Assembly: GCA_000320545.1 (NCBI GenBank)
Contig: ADNK01002209.1
Location: 1-20,000, forward strand
DNA from: Bigelowiella natans CCMP2755
Lineage: Eukaryota; Cercozoa; Chlorarachniophyceae
Direction of reading: 5' to 3'
DNA length: 20,000 bases
Position numbers and translations under genes: made by a program. Below the pieces are notes generated by a model. That model ran no database searches. It was not told the origin of the DNA and saw only the letters and a program-made list of their open reading frames with translations. Shown here piece by piece: positions 1 through 10,583 of this stretch; the stretch's first letter is position 1; each line of letters starts with the position of its first letter.

Positions 1-402
1 TAACAACAACAACAACAACAACAACAACACATCATCAACATCCTTCTCATCACCACAAACAAAGACTGGTAATTTAGGTCAAGAAAAGAAAGGACAGCAA
101 TTGCCTACTACGCTACTACTCCGTTTCGTTTTTCCTTCCTCCTCCTCCTCCTCCTCCTCCTCCTCCTCCTCCTCCTCCTGCTCCCTGTCTCACTTTTGTT
201 GTTACTGGAATTTAGTAGCGTTTCTAGTCATCATCATCATGATGATATCATTCTGACATAATCATTCTGCAAGCTCCTATCCAGTGATCTGCTTTTACCA
301 CCCTCACTTTTATTACCACTACTATGCTTACTACTATGGCTTGTCGTTGAAGTAAGATTATCATTGGTCGAAGTCACCATTATGATCATTCGCCGTTATT
401 AC
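1..402. other. Left edge: intron sequence and unresolved next exon(s) of the malic enzyme gene
   Basis: This stretch lies downstream (minus sense) of the last malic enzyme exon I can place. It holds (AAC)n at 1-29, (TCC)n at about 136-179 and short ATC/GAT runs. A plausible 3' splice site on the minus strand, with a long pyrimidine tract ending in CAG, lies near position 67. A possible exon lies around 240-300, where a minus frame reads LQNDYVRMI. Neither could be joined in phase with a convincing malic enzyme motif, so no exon is called. Confidence 0.4.
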
Positions 403-1524
403 CTGGCGCAATCCTAGGTAGTCTGAATTATTCAGTAGAGCCTAATAGTAGTAGTGGTTGGGTTGCAGTAGTAGTGATGATGATGACGATGGTGATGATG
501 TTGCTTCCAGTAATATGGTGTATACATGAATTATACGTCATAATAAAGAAGGGAGAATAATAATAACAATAAGAGCTTAGATGAAGGAAAGCCATACTCT
601 TCTTCCTCCTCCTCCTCCTCCTCCCTCCTCTTCCCACTACCTCATTATTGGTCCCGACGTCAATCACGCAAGGAAGCACTCGCCCTGAAGATCATGATCA
701 TCATTACGATCATGATACCACATGTACTAGTGTGGGAAGAAGGTGCTGCTTCATCATCATCACCACCATCATCAGAGAACAATCCATGTGCAGTTTCGAA
801 AGGAAAGGAGAGGACGACGTATACATTAACAGCTGTAATTTTTATTATTATTATTATTAGGATTATTATTATTATTTTCTTCTCCTCCTCCTCCTACTAC
901 ACTCAATACTGGTACTGTTATACCTGGGTGAAATCCCGCTGCTCCGACGTAGAGGTCAAGCTTTCCAATGCTAATGTTCAGGCCACCTGGTATTACATAG
1001 GTAGGGTACTGATTTCCTCCGTAATCCTCCTCTTCCTCCTCCTCCTCCTACTACTACTACAACAACCACGATAATACCTATGCCAAGATCTCCAAGTCCT
1101 AGTATTCTACTTCTGTATAAGTAGTAGTAGTAGAGAATTGTATTTGAGTCTAGTTATTACACAACATCATAATATGCTACTATTTAATATGTTTCACAAT
1201 GTGAGCTGCTGCTGCTGCTGATTCAGCAGTAGTTAGTAGCACTATTCGAATAGAGTTTTGAGTATGTGTAATCACTGTATCGACTCCTACTATAATTGAT
1301 AAGGAGAAAGCAGAAGAAGAGAAATACAGAAAGAGCCAATGTTCTTTACATATAGTCACCACCCGTCCGTGACGACGATCGCATCGACGTCATCGCACAC
1401 CCAATTGTACACCCTGTGTGTAAGTGTGTGAGTGTGTGTAAGTTCGTGGCTGGATTTAATGTCCAGAGAGCATTGATTGTTACAAGGAAAAAAATCCCAA
1501 TGTATTGATAGCAGCAGGTCGTAG

Positions 1525-1578
<54 letters not shown>

Positions 1579-2359
1579 TATAAACTACAAATAGTGAAGA
1601 TACATAAAGAAATAAAGAAGAAGGGCAGAATTACTATCAGTAGGAAAGAAACAGCAGAATAATAAGTGGCAGTAACAGCTACGATGTGGAGAAGTTCAAA
1701 ATACAACATCATATATTCATCGATGGAGAGTCTATGGTTTGATTGTGAGAAGAAGGTGAATTAACTACTAATTACATCGTATCCATTTGGCCCTTATCGT
1801 TGGCAGAAAAATACATTCCCCTTGGAAGCAACACGCAACAATACAATACATGCAATCAATGTAAGAGGTAGATCACGATAAATGATGATGATGATGATGA
1901 TGATGTGATATAGATGGTGATAATAGTAATGACGATGAAATTGCCAAAACAGTGATATACCCTCACTTAAGTGTTTCCATGTTTGTGTGTATAGTTTAAA
2001 ACAGTGATAATCGATTTGAACCAAGGCTGCTTACACCGATGTTTGTGTTGTGTGCGTGTTGCGGCGATGTTGGGTAGGTCGAAAAGAGATTTTGTTTTCT
2101 TCCAAAAATTTATCATATAAAAACAAACAACAGAGCATACTGATGATATGCTATTGTCGCTGTGTTGCTGGGGAGAAATTTATGTCAATGTGATTCAGGA
2201 GAGAAGTTAGTGCTATAGTAGAAGTAGTACCTCGGCCTTTGATAGTTTGCAGCATAGTTTGCACAAGCCCACCCAACCTTAGTAGTAGTACACAATGATA
2301 TGTAGTATGACGATGATGACGATGATAATGAGTGATAATAGTAAAAACTTAAGAAGACA

Positions 2360-2390
<31 letters not shown>

Positions 2391-2521
2391 GTAGTGAGTT
2401 GAATAAATAGGTATTACAGTGGGAGTGTATATTATTGGTGCCATCTCCATGAAGTTCTCGACCTAATATGAAATTATTTGCTCAATAATGCTTAAACGTA
2501 ACGTAGGTAATGACGGCAATA

Positions 2522-2561
<40 letters not shown>

Positions 2562-3323
2562 TTAGACAAGACGAACTTAGATTATTACCAACAAATGATA
2601 GTACAGAGCTTCATTTCGATCCTAACGTAACGACGACAACGACGACGTGGGGGCAAAATTCATCGGTTTATTGAGATATGAGCAGGAATAAGTACCACCA
2701 TCAGAAGAGCATGGCAATATTCTACTGCATACCTTGAGGGCCGAGAGGTACTTGTACTTGCGAACCTATCATAGCGAAGTTAACAGAAATAGCAATAATA
2801 ATAATAAGAAGAAGAAATAGGAGATATTCAGGATGAGGTATAAGAGACGCTAGTACTCAACTTCAATCTGCTGCTGTGTGAATAAAGCATATGAACTAGT
2901 GCATACATATGCTGCTGCAAAACGGAGAAGACGAAATGGAGTGAGTGGATGATGACCTGTTCAGGAGTAACACCCTCCGCCTTTGTTGGCTCTTTTAGGC
3001 CTTCATGATATCTACCCATTGTAATCAATTAGGCGACGGCAACGACGTATGGGAAGAAGAAGAAAAAGAAGCAACCTCTTACAATATCGAATTATAAATA
3101 ACAACAATGCAACTAAAGACTGTTTTCGTTTGAATTCTGTAGCAACATTATCAATGTAAAAGAATGTCATTTCTATCTCTATGTCATTGATTATTTGTAG
3201 TGCTAGCTGTTACATTTTAAGTGCCCTATCAGTTTGTGTTTTAAGATCCTTCGGTGAAGAAGAGGGGCATAGATTGGTGGGTTAGATATTAATTAGCACC
3301 AAAATCAAGACACTCATAGTCTC

Positions 3324-3362
<39 letters not shown>

Positions 3363-3920
3363 CGCCCCTGCTCCTCTCTCGTTGGTCCACGTATTGAAGG
3401 TCACTTTTGATAAAGATAGTGATTACAACAATCAAAGTTTACGCCTTATAAGTTGGTGACTACAGTATCAATTATAGACCAATATACGATCACCTTTATA
3501 CAAGGAGGAAGTAGCCCATGTACGCCTGTGCAAAGGGAAATTAAAATAAATAAGGGTTGGGGGACGTTCAAATTTCTGATATTTCGGAGGGTGTGTTCAC
3601 CAAGGCGTCGACGCTCTTCAAGAGTAAATCCAGTTCCTTTGTTGAAAACCTATAAATGATAACAATTAAAGAAGAGGATAGGGTATAGTAGTAATAATAA
3701 TCTCTGAGCAGAAAATGTCGTATGCTATCACAATTTGGTGGTGGGGTGAATGAGTATTTTTTCGTTTGCAAGCATGTATTCATGTTGTGTGTGTTTGTTT
3801 AAATCACTCTTTAATCATCTAGCAAAGTATCTCTTTCTTTATAATAGAATTTGCTAAAATCTTTTGTCACAACATATCTTTTAGAACTACGATGTTGTGG
3901 CACACACATACACACACACA

Positions 3921-3958
<38 letters not shown>

Positions 3959-4369
3959 TATAAACATATGTATACTAATTGGGAGATCTTTATGCTTTAC
4001 AGGATCGCTGAGCAAGTCCCGATTCCTCTTGTGAGCGATTGAAACTGTCTTTTGAAACACTGGCTGGTAAGGTACGTTGTATCCTGGAGATGAGGAGTAG
4101 TCTGCTTGCGGAAACCGTGACATCGATTCACCAAATTGATTAATTGTGCTCAAACTCTTTCGCAAAAGCAACGAGGACGTCAAAGCCCTTCCTTTGCGCC
4201 ATCCCTAATGTAATAGCAAGCAAACCAATCACTGATACGATTCTTCCTATTATTTCTCTACTCATATTTTTCCAGAAGGTCTGGATCAGACGGTTATTTG
4301 ATGAGACTATCACGCTTCTTTAAGGACCTGAAGGGTTCGCGCTGCACGCGTGCTTCTTTGCGCCATCAT
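403..4369 (-). CDS. Mitochondrial malic enzyme, 5' half (partial, 16 exons visible)
   Basis: Malic enzyme oxidatively decarboxylates malate to pyruvate, CO2 and NAD(P)H, here probably in the mitochondrial matrix. Exons (minus): 4369-4328, 4204-4001, 3649-3601, 3525-3494, 3248-3214, 3011-2957, 2765-2733, 2621-2589, 2462-2418, 2277-2231, 1820-1776, 1413-1363, 1112-1078, 986-924, 684-641, 441-403. They join in phase into 284 codons with no stop. Residues 1-40 are rich in Arg, Ser and Thr and lack acidic residues until E26, like a matrix presequence. Family motifs appear in order: KGTGFTLEERRRLG (86-99), GLLPP (102-106), DRNEALYY (151-158), APIIYTPTVG (169-178, catalytic Tyr173), QRPRGMYFS (189-197), VVTDGSRILGLGDLG (220-234, Arg226), SIGKL (241-245, catalytic Lys244), VIDVGTNNE (263-271) and YLGLRQ (279-284). 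Family members have about 550-600 residues, so roughly half is present; the rest, including the main dinucleotide fold, lies past the left edge. NAD versus NADP use cannot be decided. The least certain parts are exon 1 (weak donor GTCCTT) and microexon 5. Confidence 0.9.
1527..1574. repeat. Compound (AGC)n-(AGT)n repeat in malic enzyme intron 11
   Basis: About eleven AGC units followed by about five AGT units, inside the intron between the RGMYFS exon and the VYNW exon. Other trinucleotide runs in this gene's introns include ATT at 841-880, TCC/TAC at 1021-1062 and GAT at about 1881-1903. Confidence 0.9.
2358..2388. repeat. (CA)15 microsatellite in malic enzyme intron 9
   Basis: CA dinucleotide run in the intron between the YTPT exon (9) and the VGWAC exon (10). 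Similar CA-rich runs occur at about 3900-3955 (malic enzyme intron 2) and 7210-7243 (LYS intron 7). Confidence 0.95.
2523..2559. repeat. (GA)18 microsatellite in malic enzyme intron 8
   Basis: Uninterrupted GA dinucleotide run. In the sense of the malic enzyme gene it is a CT tract inside the intron between exons 8 and 9, so length changes alter a pyrimidine-rich intron segment. Confidence 0.95.
3325..3361. repeat. (TC)18 microsatellite in malic enzyme intron 4
   Basis: Uninterrupted TC run of about the same length as the GA run at 2523-2559 but opposite in orientation. It reads as GA on the malic enzyme sense strand, between exon 4 and the 35-nt exon 5. Confidence 0.95.
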
Positions 4370-5131
4370 GGCGAAGGGAATCTGATTCGGATATGTCGGC
4401 CCGACCGTTGCAACGGGAGTCGCGAGCACTTCTCTTCCGCAAAAGCTGGAAATGATAATAATATCTGGTACTCACACGGAGAAGAAAGTCTTGTCGCAGA
4501 CATAAAAACATATGCATTTTGAAACATTCATTTTGTGTTTATTTTCAAAAAAGATGAAGGGAAAACCCGACTTCTCACATTCAGCATGCAGATTTTTGTC
4601 GGCTTAAAAAAGGGATGCAGGGGATTTTTCCAGAACATTCTCTCGGCTTTGAGACGTCGGCCTCAGAAAGGGTTAGCTACGTGTCCTCTATGTCAAATAG
4701 GAAAATGTATGGATTTTTTACCTTGCGTCAACTCTTTTTTGTGACCTGTCTGCAGCCCTACCAAACCCCCCAAAAATTTGGGTAGGGCATTTGTTCACTT
4801 TGTCACTGCGTCAACAGTGAATTTAGGAGAAAATCCTTTGATTACATTGCAAAATGTAGTAGATGTGCATCCTGCGACAACAATGGCAAACTTTGGAGAC
4901 TTCGCGCACTGTGACCCTGCCTTTTGTTTCGTTGTTCGCATCACACACAATCGAAAAGTACGACCCCCTTTTCCACCTGTTCACTTGAATTCCAAGGTAC
5001 TAAATACATCACTGCTTGAATAGTGCTGTACCATATGTCATGATGGAGTATAATGCTTTCGAAAGCTTTGAGAGAGCTCAATTTAAACCTAACCCACGTA
5101 TCTAATCAAATTCTGTCGACGTCGTCAACAG
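4370..5131. other. Divergent spacer between malic enzyme and LYS9-LYS1 genes
   Basis: This 762-bp head-to-head spacer should hold both promoters and 5' UTRs. It is free of long microsatellites, unlike the flanking introns. It contains one imperfect hairpin (4755-4788). CTAAC- and CTAAT-like words followed by AACAG lie directly before the LYS start codon at 5132, so a spliced 5' exon (UTR or targeting peptide) is possible; I could not identify one. Short open frames here have no family resemblance. Confidence 0.6.
4755..4788. repeat. Imperfect inverted repeat in the divergent spacer
   Basis: The left arm is GCCCTACCAAA (4755-4765) and the right arm TTTGGGTAGGGC (4777-4788). They pair over 11 bp with one extra G in the right arm, around a C/A-rich loop. 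It could be a cruciform or a protein-binding dyad in the shared promoter; no function is evident from sequence. Confidence 0.6.
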
Positions 5132-7206
5132 ATGTCATCCAGCTCTCCCGCCGCTGGCAAGAAAGTCCTTCTTTTTGGAGTTGGACTTTCAACCCCACCG
5201 ATGATCCACTACCTTACATCCTTTGGGATTAAGGTAACGGCATGCGCAAGGAATCCGAAGAAGATTCAAAAGGTTTGACAACTGCTGTTCATGCTCTGGA
5301 ATGTGCGAGGAGTAGTCGATTTTTGAAATATCTTTCAGAGGATATTGAGGAAACGTACCGTCTTTCATCCTGTAGTGGAGATTTATTTATGTGTGGTACT
5401 GTGAGGGCGCGTTTGGAGGGGGGGGGGGGGGGGGGGTATTGCACCATACATGTGGCATTTTTAAAAGATCCAGTGTCCCTCATTGTCTCATCTCCAGGTT
5501 CTCGATGAAGTAAAGGATCAGAAATTGGTGAATTCGGAAGTCTTTGACATCTCATCCTCTGATTATGAGAAGCGTCTGGATGAACTTTGCCCTTCATGCG
5601 ATATCATGGTCTCCATGATGCCTCCGCCATGTCACCCAAAGGTGATAGCACTGTTTTGCCGCGGCGTTTTTTCTTAGAAAGACGATTAGAGTAGGTAAGA
5701 AGATTTCGGTATCTTGGAGTAGGCAGAGTTTTGTTGGAAAAACACAGGATTCATATACTATTAAATTTCAACAGATTGCTGCTGCCGCATTGAAGCATGG
5801 AAAGCACTTTTTCACTTCCTCTTATGTGTCAGAAGCTATGGAGAAGGTAAAGAAATATGCAGTTGTAAATTTATCAACGCAATAACGACTGACATATTTC
5901 TTGTCTCCGCCTTTGCTTTTTATATTGCTGTTCTGTTTTGCTCTCGCATGAAACCTGCCCTGCTGCTCCGCTTCCCACAGCTTTCTCCGGAGTTTGAGAA
6001 GAAGGGATTACTTTCAATCAATGAGTGTGGAGTTGATCCAGGGCTTGACCACATGTCTGCAATGAAAGTCATCGATCACGTTCACAAGGAAGGAGGCAAG
6101 GTTCTTGGTTTCTTCTCGGTTTGCGGTGGTCTCCCTGGTACTACCTTTCCCCATACATGCGCGCAAGCACACACAAACACACACACAAAGGAAAGGGGGG
6201 GGGGGGGGAGAGCTCACGCATGCAAGTGCGATTGATGTGGGACATATCATAAGATGAACTATGTAATACTATTACAATGGATGAACCCATCACGAAAAAA
6301 CAGAATTTCGAAAGTAGGGGAGAGCAGCAAAAAATAGGGAAAGAGAGGAGTGAAGCAGCCGTTTACTACTTGGAGGGCATTGTCTGTATGTCCTTCGAGA
6401 ATTAAGGTTTGCAAGAGTACATCGCACCCCTTAAGGACAGGGCCGCTTCGGTTCTTATTCCGTTTCTAGGCCGTGGGGATTGGTTGCGAACATTTAGGCA
6501 ACATAAAACAATTTTTGATATTGTTACAAACAGTGTATATTGGTCCTAGTTAGTTTGTTGATGATGATTGTGATATTGGTGTTTCAACGCACAGCTCCCG
6601 AGTGCAACAACCCATTTGGTGGAGGATACAAGGTGCTGCTCTGCTACTGCTGCTGCTGTTTTTGTCCAACTTCTTCTCTTAAATGGTTCGCACACTCAGG
6701 CCATAATAATGTGGTGTATTGCTGTCATCATCATCATCATCATCATCATCATCACCACCATCATATTGCTTGCTGCACGAAATTTTCGTAGGTCTCTTGG
6801 ACTCCATACGGAGTTTTGTCAGCTGGGACTAATAATGCCATCTTCAAGTTTCAGGGAAAGAAAGTGGCTAAGCCTGGTTATCATCAATCGTTCTTTATCC
6901 TTATCGATGTATATGTTGTGAAGATGTATGTATATATGTATATTGTCACAAAGCGGCTAAGAGAGACTAGCATACTAATATTTGTAGTATTCCTTTCTTC
7001 TTCTTCTTCTTCTTCTTCTTCTTCTTCTTCTTCACATTCTTCCTGCAGCCTCCGCAAACATTAACAACCACCTCTGGAACTTATTAGGTACTGAAATTTA
7101 TGATCCTCCTGAGTTGAAGCACGTGATCGAAGTCAAGGGAAAGCCAACAACATTCGAATGGTACATTTAATTCCATCTGCACCGAATATCGGATTTATGT
7201 GTACGA

Positions 7207-7249
<43 letters not shown>

Positions 7250-9761
7250 AATGTACATAAATATTTTCAATCCATGAGAGAGCGAGAAGCTCCCTATCAT
7301 TGTTTTTTTAAGCATGGTCGTTATGGTATGATGATCATCAGGTACCCAAACCGTGACTCGACTCCTTACATCAAGCATTATGGCATGCCAGAGTGCCAAT
7401 CGATCATCCGTGGGACTTACCGCAACAACGGATGGTGCAACACTCTGAGGGCTATTGCTCTTCTCGGTCTCAACGATAAGGAAGAGTCAAAGGTGCTATC
7501 TATCTATCTATCTATCTATCTTTTTGGATAGGGCAAGGGAGGGGAAGAGAATAAGAACAAGTTGTAGTAATTGGATATTATCAGTACCCACCACACCTTC
7601 AGTATTAACATGTAACAACTGATACTGGATCCAGGAGGATTTGGGGAAAATGACATACCTTGAGGCTGCTACATACATCTTCAACTCTCGCAGCGAAGAA
7701 AAGATCCCAAAAGGTTAGTTGCTGCTAAGAATTGTTTGTTTCTTCTCTTCTTCTGCTGCTGCTGCTTTAAGCAATACTTGTGGGGTGTATACAGCGGTCC
7801 CCCCCCCCCCCCCCCCCCTTTTTTTTTCTTCTGTTGACTAAAACTTTCACTATTGGGTGGGTAGAAATTGTAGTCAGTACTGTAGCAGTACCACTATCAC
7901 CACCAGCAGCAGCAGCAGCAGCAGTGGTAGTTGTAGGCGGCATAGGAGTGAACTTGCGGAAGTTCTTTAAAGATCAACAGAAAGAAGACTGATGAATATT
8001 TCTTTATATTTAAGGAGCTTCTGCTGATGATGTTAAGAAAGCTTACGCTAAATTCCTCAAAAAGGACGTGAGTGACAAAGCAATCACAGACCTGGAATGG
8101 GTGGGACAGTTCTCCACAGACAAGATTCCAGAAGGTGCTATTTTGTACTTGTGAATCACCTTTAGCACCAGCGAAACTTCTGCTCACTTCTCTCTCCCGA
8201 TCTCTCACCCATCATCCACACTAATGCCACGCGAAGTAGCCAACATCATCATCATCATCATCATAATTTTTATTACAGCGCACAAACTTTACTACTCACA
8301 TCAGGCACTAAGGCTCCAATTGACATGATGTGTCACCTCTGGACAAGCAAGATGCAATATGGTGAAGACGAGAAAGACATGATTGTCATGCAGCACCTTT
8401 TCGAGGTTGAATACAAAAACGGAGCACGCGAGGAGCTGACCTCAACGCTGATCCACTTCGGCCTGGGAAAGTACCACTACATTCCTTCAAAATTTACTGC
8501 TATGGCACGCACGGTCTCCCTTCCTCTAGCATGCGCTATCCGTATGAAACTGGAAGGAAGGATAAACAAGACAGGCGTGATCCGCCCTGTTGATGCTGAC
8601 GTCTACGAACCCATTCTTGAGGAAGTAGCTAAGTTGTCCCCGGCTATCGAATTCAAGGAGGCAGCGCTTAAGCCTCAGATCTGGCTTAGGCATGAGGTAA
8701 AGCCTGGCGAGGAACGTTGCGCTCTCACCCCGGAAACCGCCAAGGAGCTCCTCGATGCTGGATTCAGGGTTACAGTTGAAAAGTCTCCAACTCGTTGCAT
8801 CTCCATTGAGGAATATGAGAAAGTTGGATGCAATATTGCAGAGTCTTCATCTTGGCCCTCCGCTCCATACCCTAGCATAATTCTAGGACTTAAAGAACTG
8901 CCTGAGGATGACAGCGACCTTATCCATCGTCATATTCTCTTTGCCCACTGCTACAAGGAACAGGCTGGATGGAAAGAACTCCTTGCACGCTTTAAGAAAG
9001 GTGGTGGCACCCTGTACGACCTTGAGTTCTTGAAGCTCAATGGACGACGTGTGGCTGCCTTCGGTCGTCCTGCTGGTATGGCTGGAATGGCACTTGGACT
9101 CTGGCAATGGGCAATGCAGAAGCTTGGTAAGCCCGCGATCAAGGATCTATCGTCGTGGAAATCCAAGGAAGCGATGTGCGAAACCGTTCGTTCTGCACTG
9201 AAGGAAGTGGAGGAGAAAAAGGGTGGGTTGAAGCCCTCGGCGCTCATCATTGGTGCTCTAGGAAGGTGCGGGAAGGGTGCCACTTGGGTCGCAGAGCAAT
9301 GCGGTGTAACACCCATCAAATGGGATATGCAGGAAACCAAAGGAGGGGGACCCTTCAAGGCACTGTTGGATGTGGATGTTCTTGTGAACTGTATTTACCT
9401 AACCTCCAAGATACCGTCATTCCTTACTAAGGAGATGATCACCCCCCCCGGGCGTAAACTGTCGGTTTTTGTCGATGTTAGCTGCGATACCTCTAACCCG
9501 AACAACCCTTTCCCAATCTACAACCAGGGAACAACTCTGACGGCTCCAATTCTCTCAGTTGGCGACGAAAAGGCGCCTCTTGATGTCGTTGCGATCGATC
9601 ATCTTCCATCTCTAATTCCTCTTGAAAGCTCTATTAACTACTCGAAAGATCTCATACCTTACATCAAAGAGCTGATTGAGAAGGACGCCTTCTTTACCAA
9701 GCCTGTGTGGAAGGATGCTGGAGATCTTTACCTATCCAAGCTCAAGGAGGCTGGCCTCTAA
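5132..9761 (+). CDS. Bifunctional saccharopine dehydrogenase: LYS9-like module fused to C-terminal LYS1-like module
   Basis: Exons: 5132-5272, 5498-5641, 5775-5846, 5981-6137, 6595-6632, 6792-6876, 7049-7160, 7342-7492, 7635-7713, 8015-8134, 8305-9761; together 851 residues in frame. Residues 1 to about 485 match LYS9 (saccharopine dehydrogenase, glutamate-forming): nucleotide-binding GVGLSTPP (16-23), NECGVDPGLDH (133-143), CGGLPAPE (167-174), YPNRDS (251-256) and the C-terminal MIVMQH segment. Residues about 490-851 match fungal LYS1 (NAD, lysine-forming): KPGEERCALTP with the Arg18 equivalent at 504, GLKELPE with catalytic Lys563, FAHCYK with His581, IIGALGRCG Rossmann loop (681-689) and IDHLPSL with Asp798. 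The two modules interconvert aminoadipate semialdehyde, saccharopine and lysine, so the protein could serve either lysine synthesis or breakdown. The C-terminus (EAGL) is not a peroxisomal PTS1, and no targeting peptide is visible with this start. Every intron is in the LYS9 half; the last exon is 1457 nt. Confidence 0.95.
5418..5436. repeat. G19 homopolymer in LYS intron 1
   Basis: Nineteen consecutive G on the coding strand, inside the 225-nt first intron (5273-5497). A second G run of 14 is at 6195-6208 in intron 4. Confidence 0.9.
6195..6208. repeat. G14 homopolymer in LYS intron 4
   Basis: G run directly after a short CA-rich tract within the longest intron of the gene (6138-6594). Confidence 0.9.
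6724..6757. repeat. (ATC)n microsatellite in LYS intron 5
   Basis: About eleven ATC units in the 159-nt intron 6633-6791. A shorter ATC run lies in intron 10 at about 8244-8262. Confidence 0.9.
6995..7033. repeat. (TTC)13 microsatellite next to the LYS intron 6 acceptor
   Basis: The TTC run ends about 15 nt before the acceptor AG at 7047-7048, so it probably serves as the polypyrimidine tract of that 3' splice site. Confidence 0.9.
7210..7243. repeat. (CA)17 microsatellite in LYS intron 7
   Basis: CA dinucleotide run inside the 181-nt intron 7161-7341. Confidence 0.95.
7495..7520. repeat. (CTAT)6 microsatellite at the start of LYS intron 8
   Basis: The tetranucleotide run begins about three bases after the exon 8 boundary at 7492, so it overlaps the 5' splice site context of that intron. 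Confidence 0.9.
7799..7827. repeat. C20-T9 homopolymer pair in LYS intron 9
   Basis: Twenty C followed by nine T on the coding strand inside the 301-nt intron 7714-8014. A (CAG)n run follows at about 7904-7924 in the same intron. Confidence 0.9.
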
Positions 9762-10583
9762 GAAAATGAGGATCATGTTGCTGACATCATTGATTGATAC
9801 TAAAATATTAGCAATGACTGGCACATCGCTCCATGTTTGTTTACCTTGATCACTATCGTACAGAAGTACATCGTGCACAGTCTAGCAGTGTAGTAGAGTA
9901 CTCATAAAAATCGATGTAATGCCCTATTAAATTGATCTATTCTGCAGCACTTTGTCATTGTGTGCGGATCGCGTGCGGTCGTGCCGTAGAAGATCGGCAA
10001 TCGAGAGTGCGCATCGAGCTGAAATGTGCCCATCGTCACACACATCATCATGCTCTAATATGCTCTGTGTTGCAACAACAATTGCATTGTAATGATGGCT
10101 GTCGATCTTTAGATCCGGGCGCACGCTAGCACGCGCACGCGCGCATGCTGCTAGGCACATGCGATGCATACTAGCATGTGTCTAGCTAGTAGCAGTGTGC
10201 TTGCGCGATGTCGCGCGCGCTAGCGCGATCGATGCTGCGAGATGTTATGTTTGCTATAGGTTGCCGTCTGAAGACTGTACAATACATAGCTCAACACTGT
10301 TAGACATGGTAATCACAACTAAACGTACATGCAGTACACGTCCTAGCTCTAGAGCTTTATGTATATACGATACCTTCGAGCGCGCAGCTGCTTTGCATTG
10401 TTGCGAGGCACTACAATGATGGAGCCCACATGGCTTGTTCATGTGCATTTATGTAGCTACACTAAATTATAGCTTCGCGCAGCGTAAATATAACAATCTC
10501 CGTGAGAACGTGATTTGGTCTCCACGCAGAGATGTCCGAACACCATATAGTGCTTCGAACCTTAAAACGTTATCACTACAACT
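9762..10583. other. Convergent (tail-to-tail) spacer 1, palindrome-rich
   Basis: This is 822 bp between the stop codons of the LYS fusion (+) and the F-box gene (-). The core (about 10120-10260) is unusually CpG-rich and packed with short palindromes such as GCTAGC, GCATGC, CTAG and GATC. By hand count CTAG occurs about nine times. Several overlapping open frames here are side effects of few stop codons. No gene is supported. Confidence 0.6.

Noticed and set aside
428-1712. Long open frames over TCC, ATT, AGC and similar tracts in the left region
   Set aside because: They encode runs of single residues from microsatellites. The real coding content there is the short minus-strand malic enzyme exons.
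4140-4369. A 60-residue membrane protein made by joining 4369-4328 to 4280-4140
   Set aside because: It splices in phase, but the same first exon joins better to 4204, giving a presequence that runs directly into conserved malic enzyme sequence. The membrane-protein version would need a 47-nt intron and has no family support.
4586-4744. Ubiquitin-like start MQIFVGLKKG
   Set aside because: Only the first five residues resemble ubiquitin; the rest shows no ubiquitin strand pattern and no GG terminus. It lies in the divergent spacer.
9927-10448. Overlapping open frames on both strands in convergent spacer 1
   Set aside because: They overlap each other, show no recognisable motif and follow from a local CpG- and CTAG-rich composition with few stop codons.
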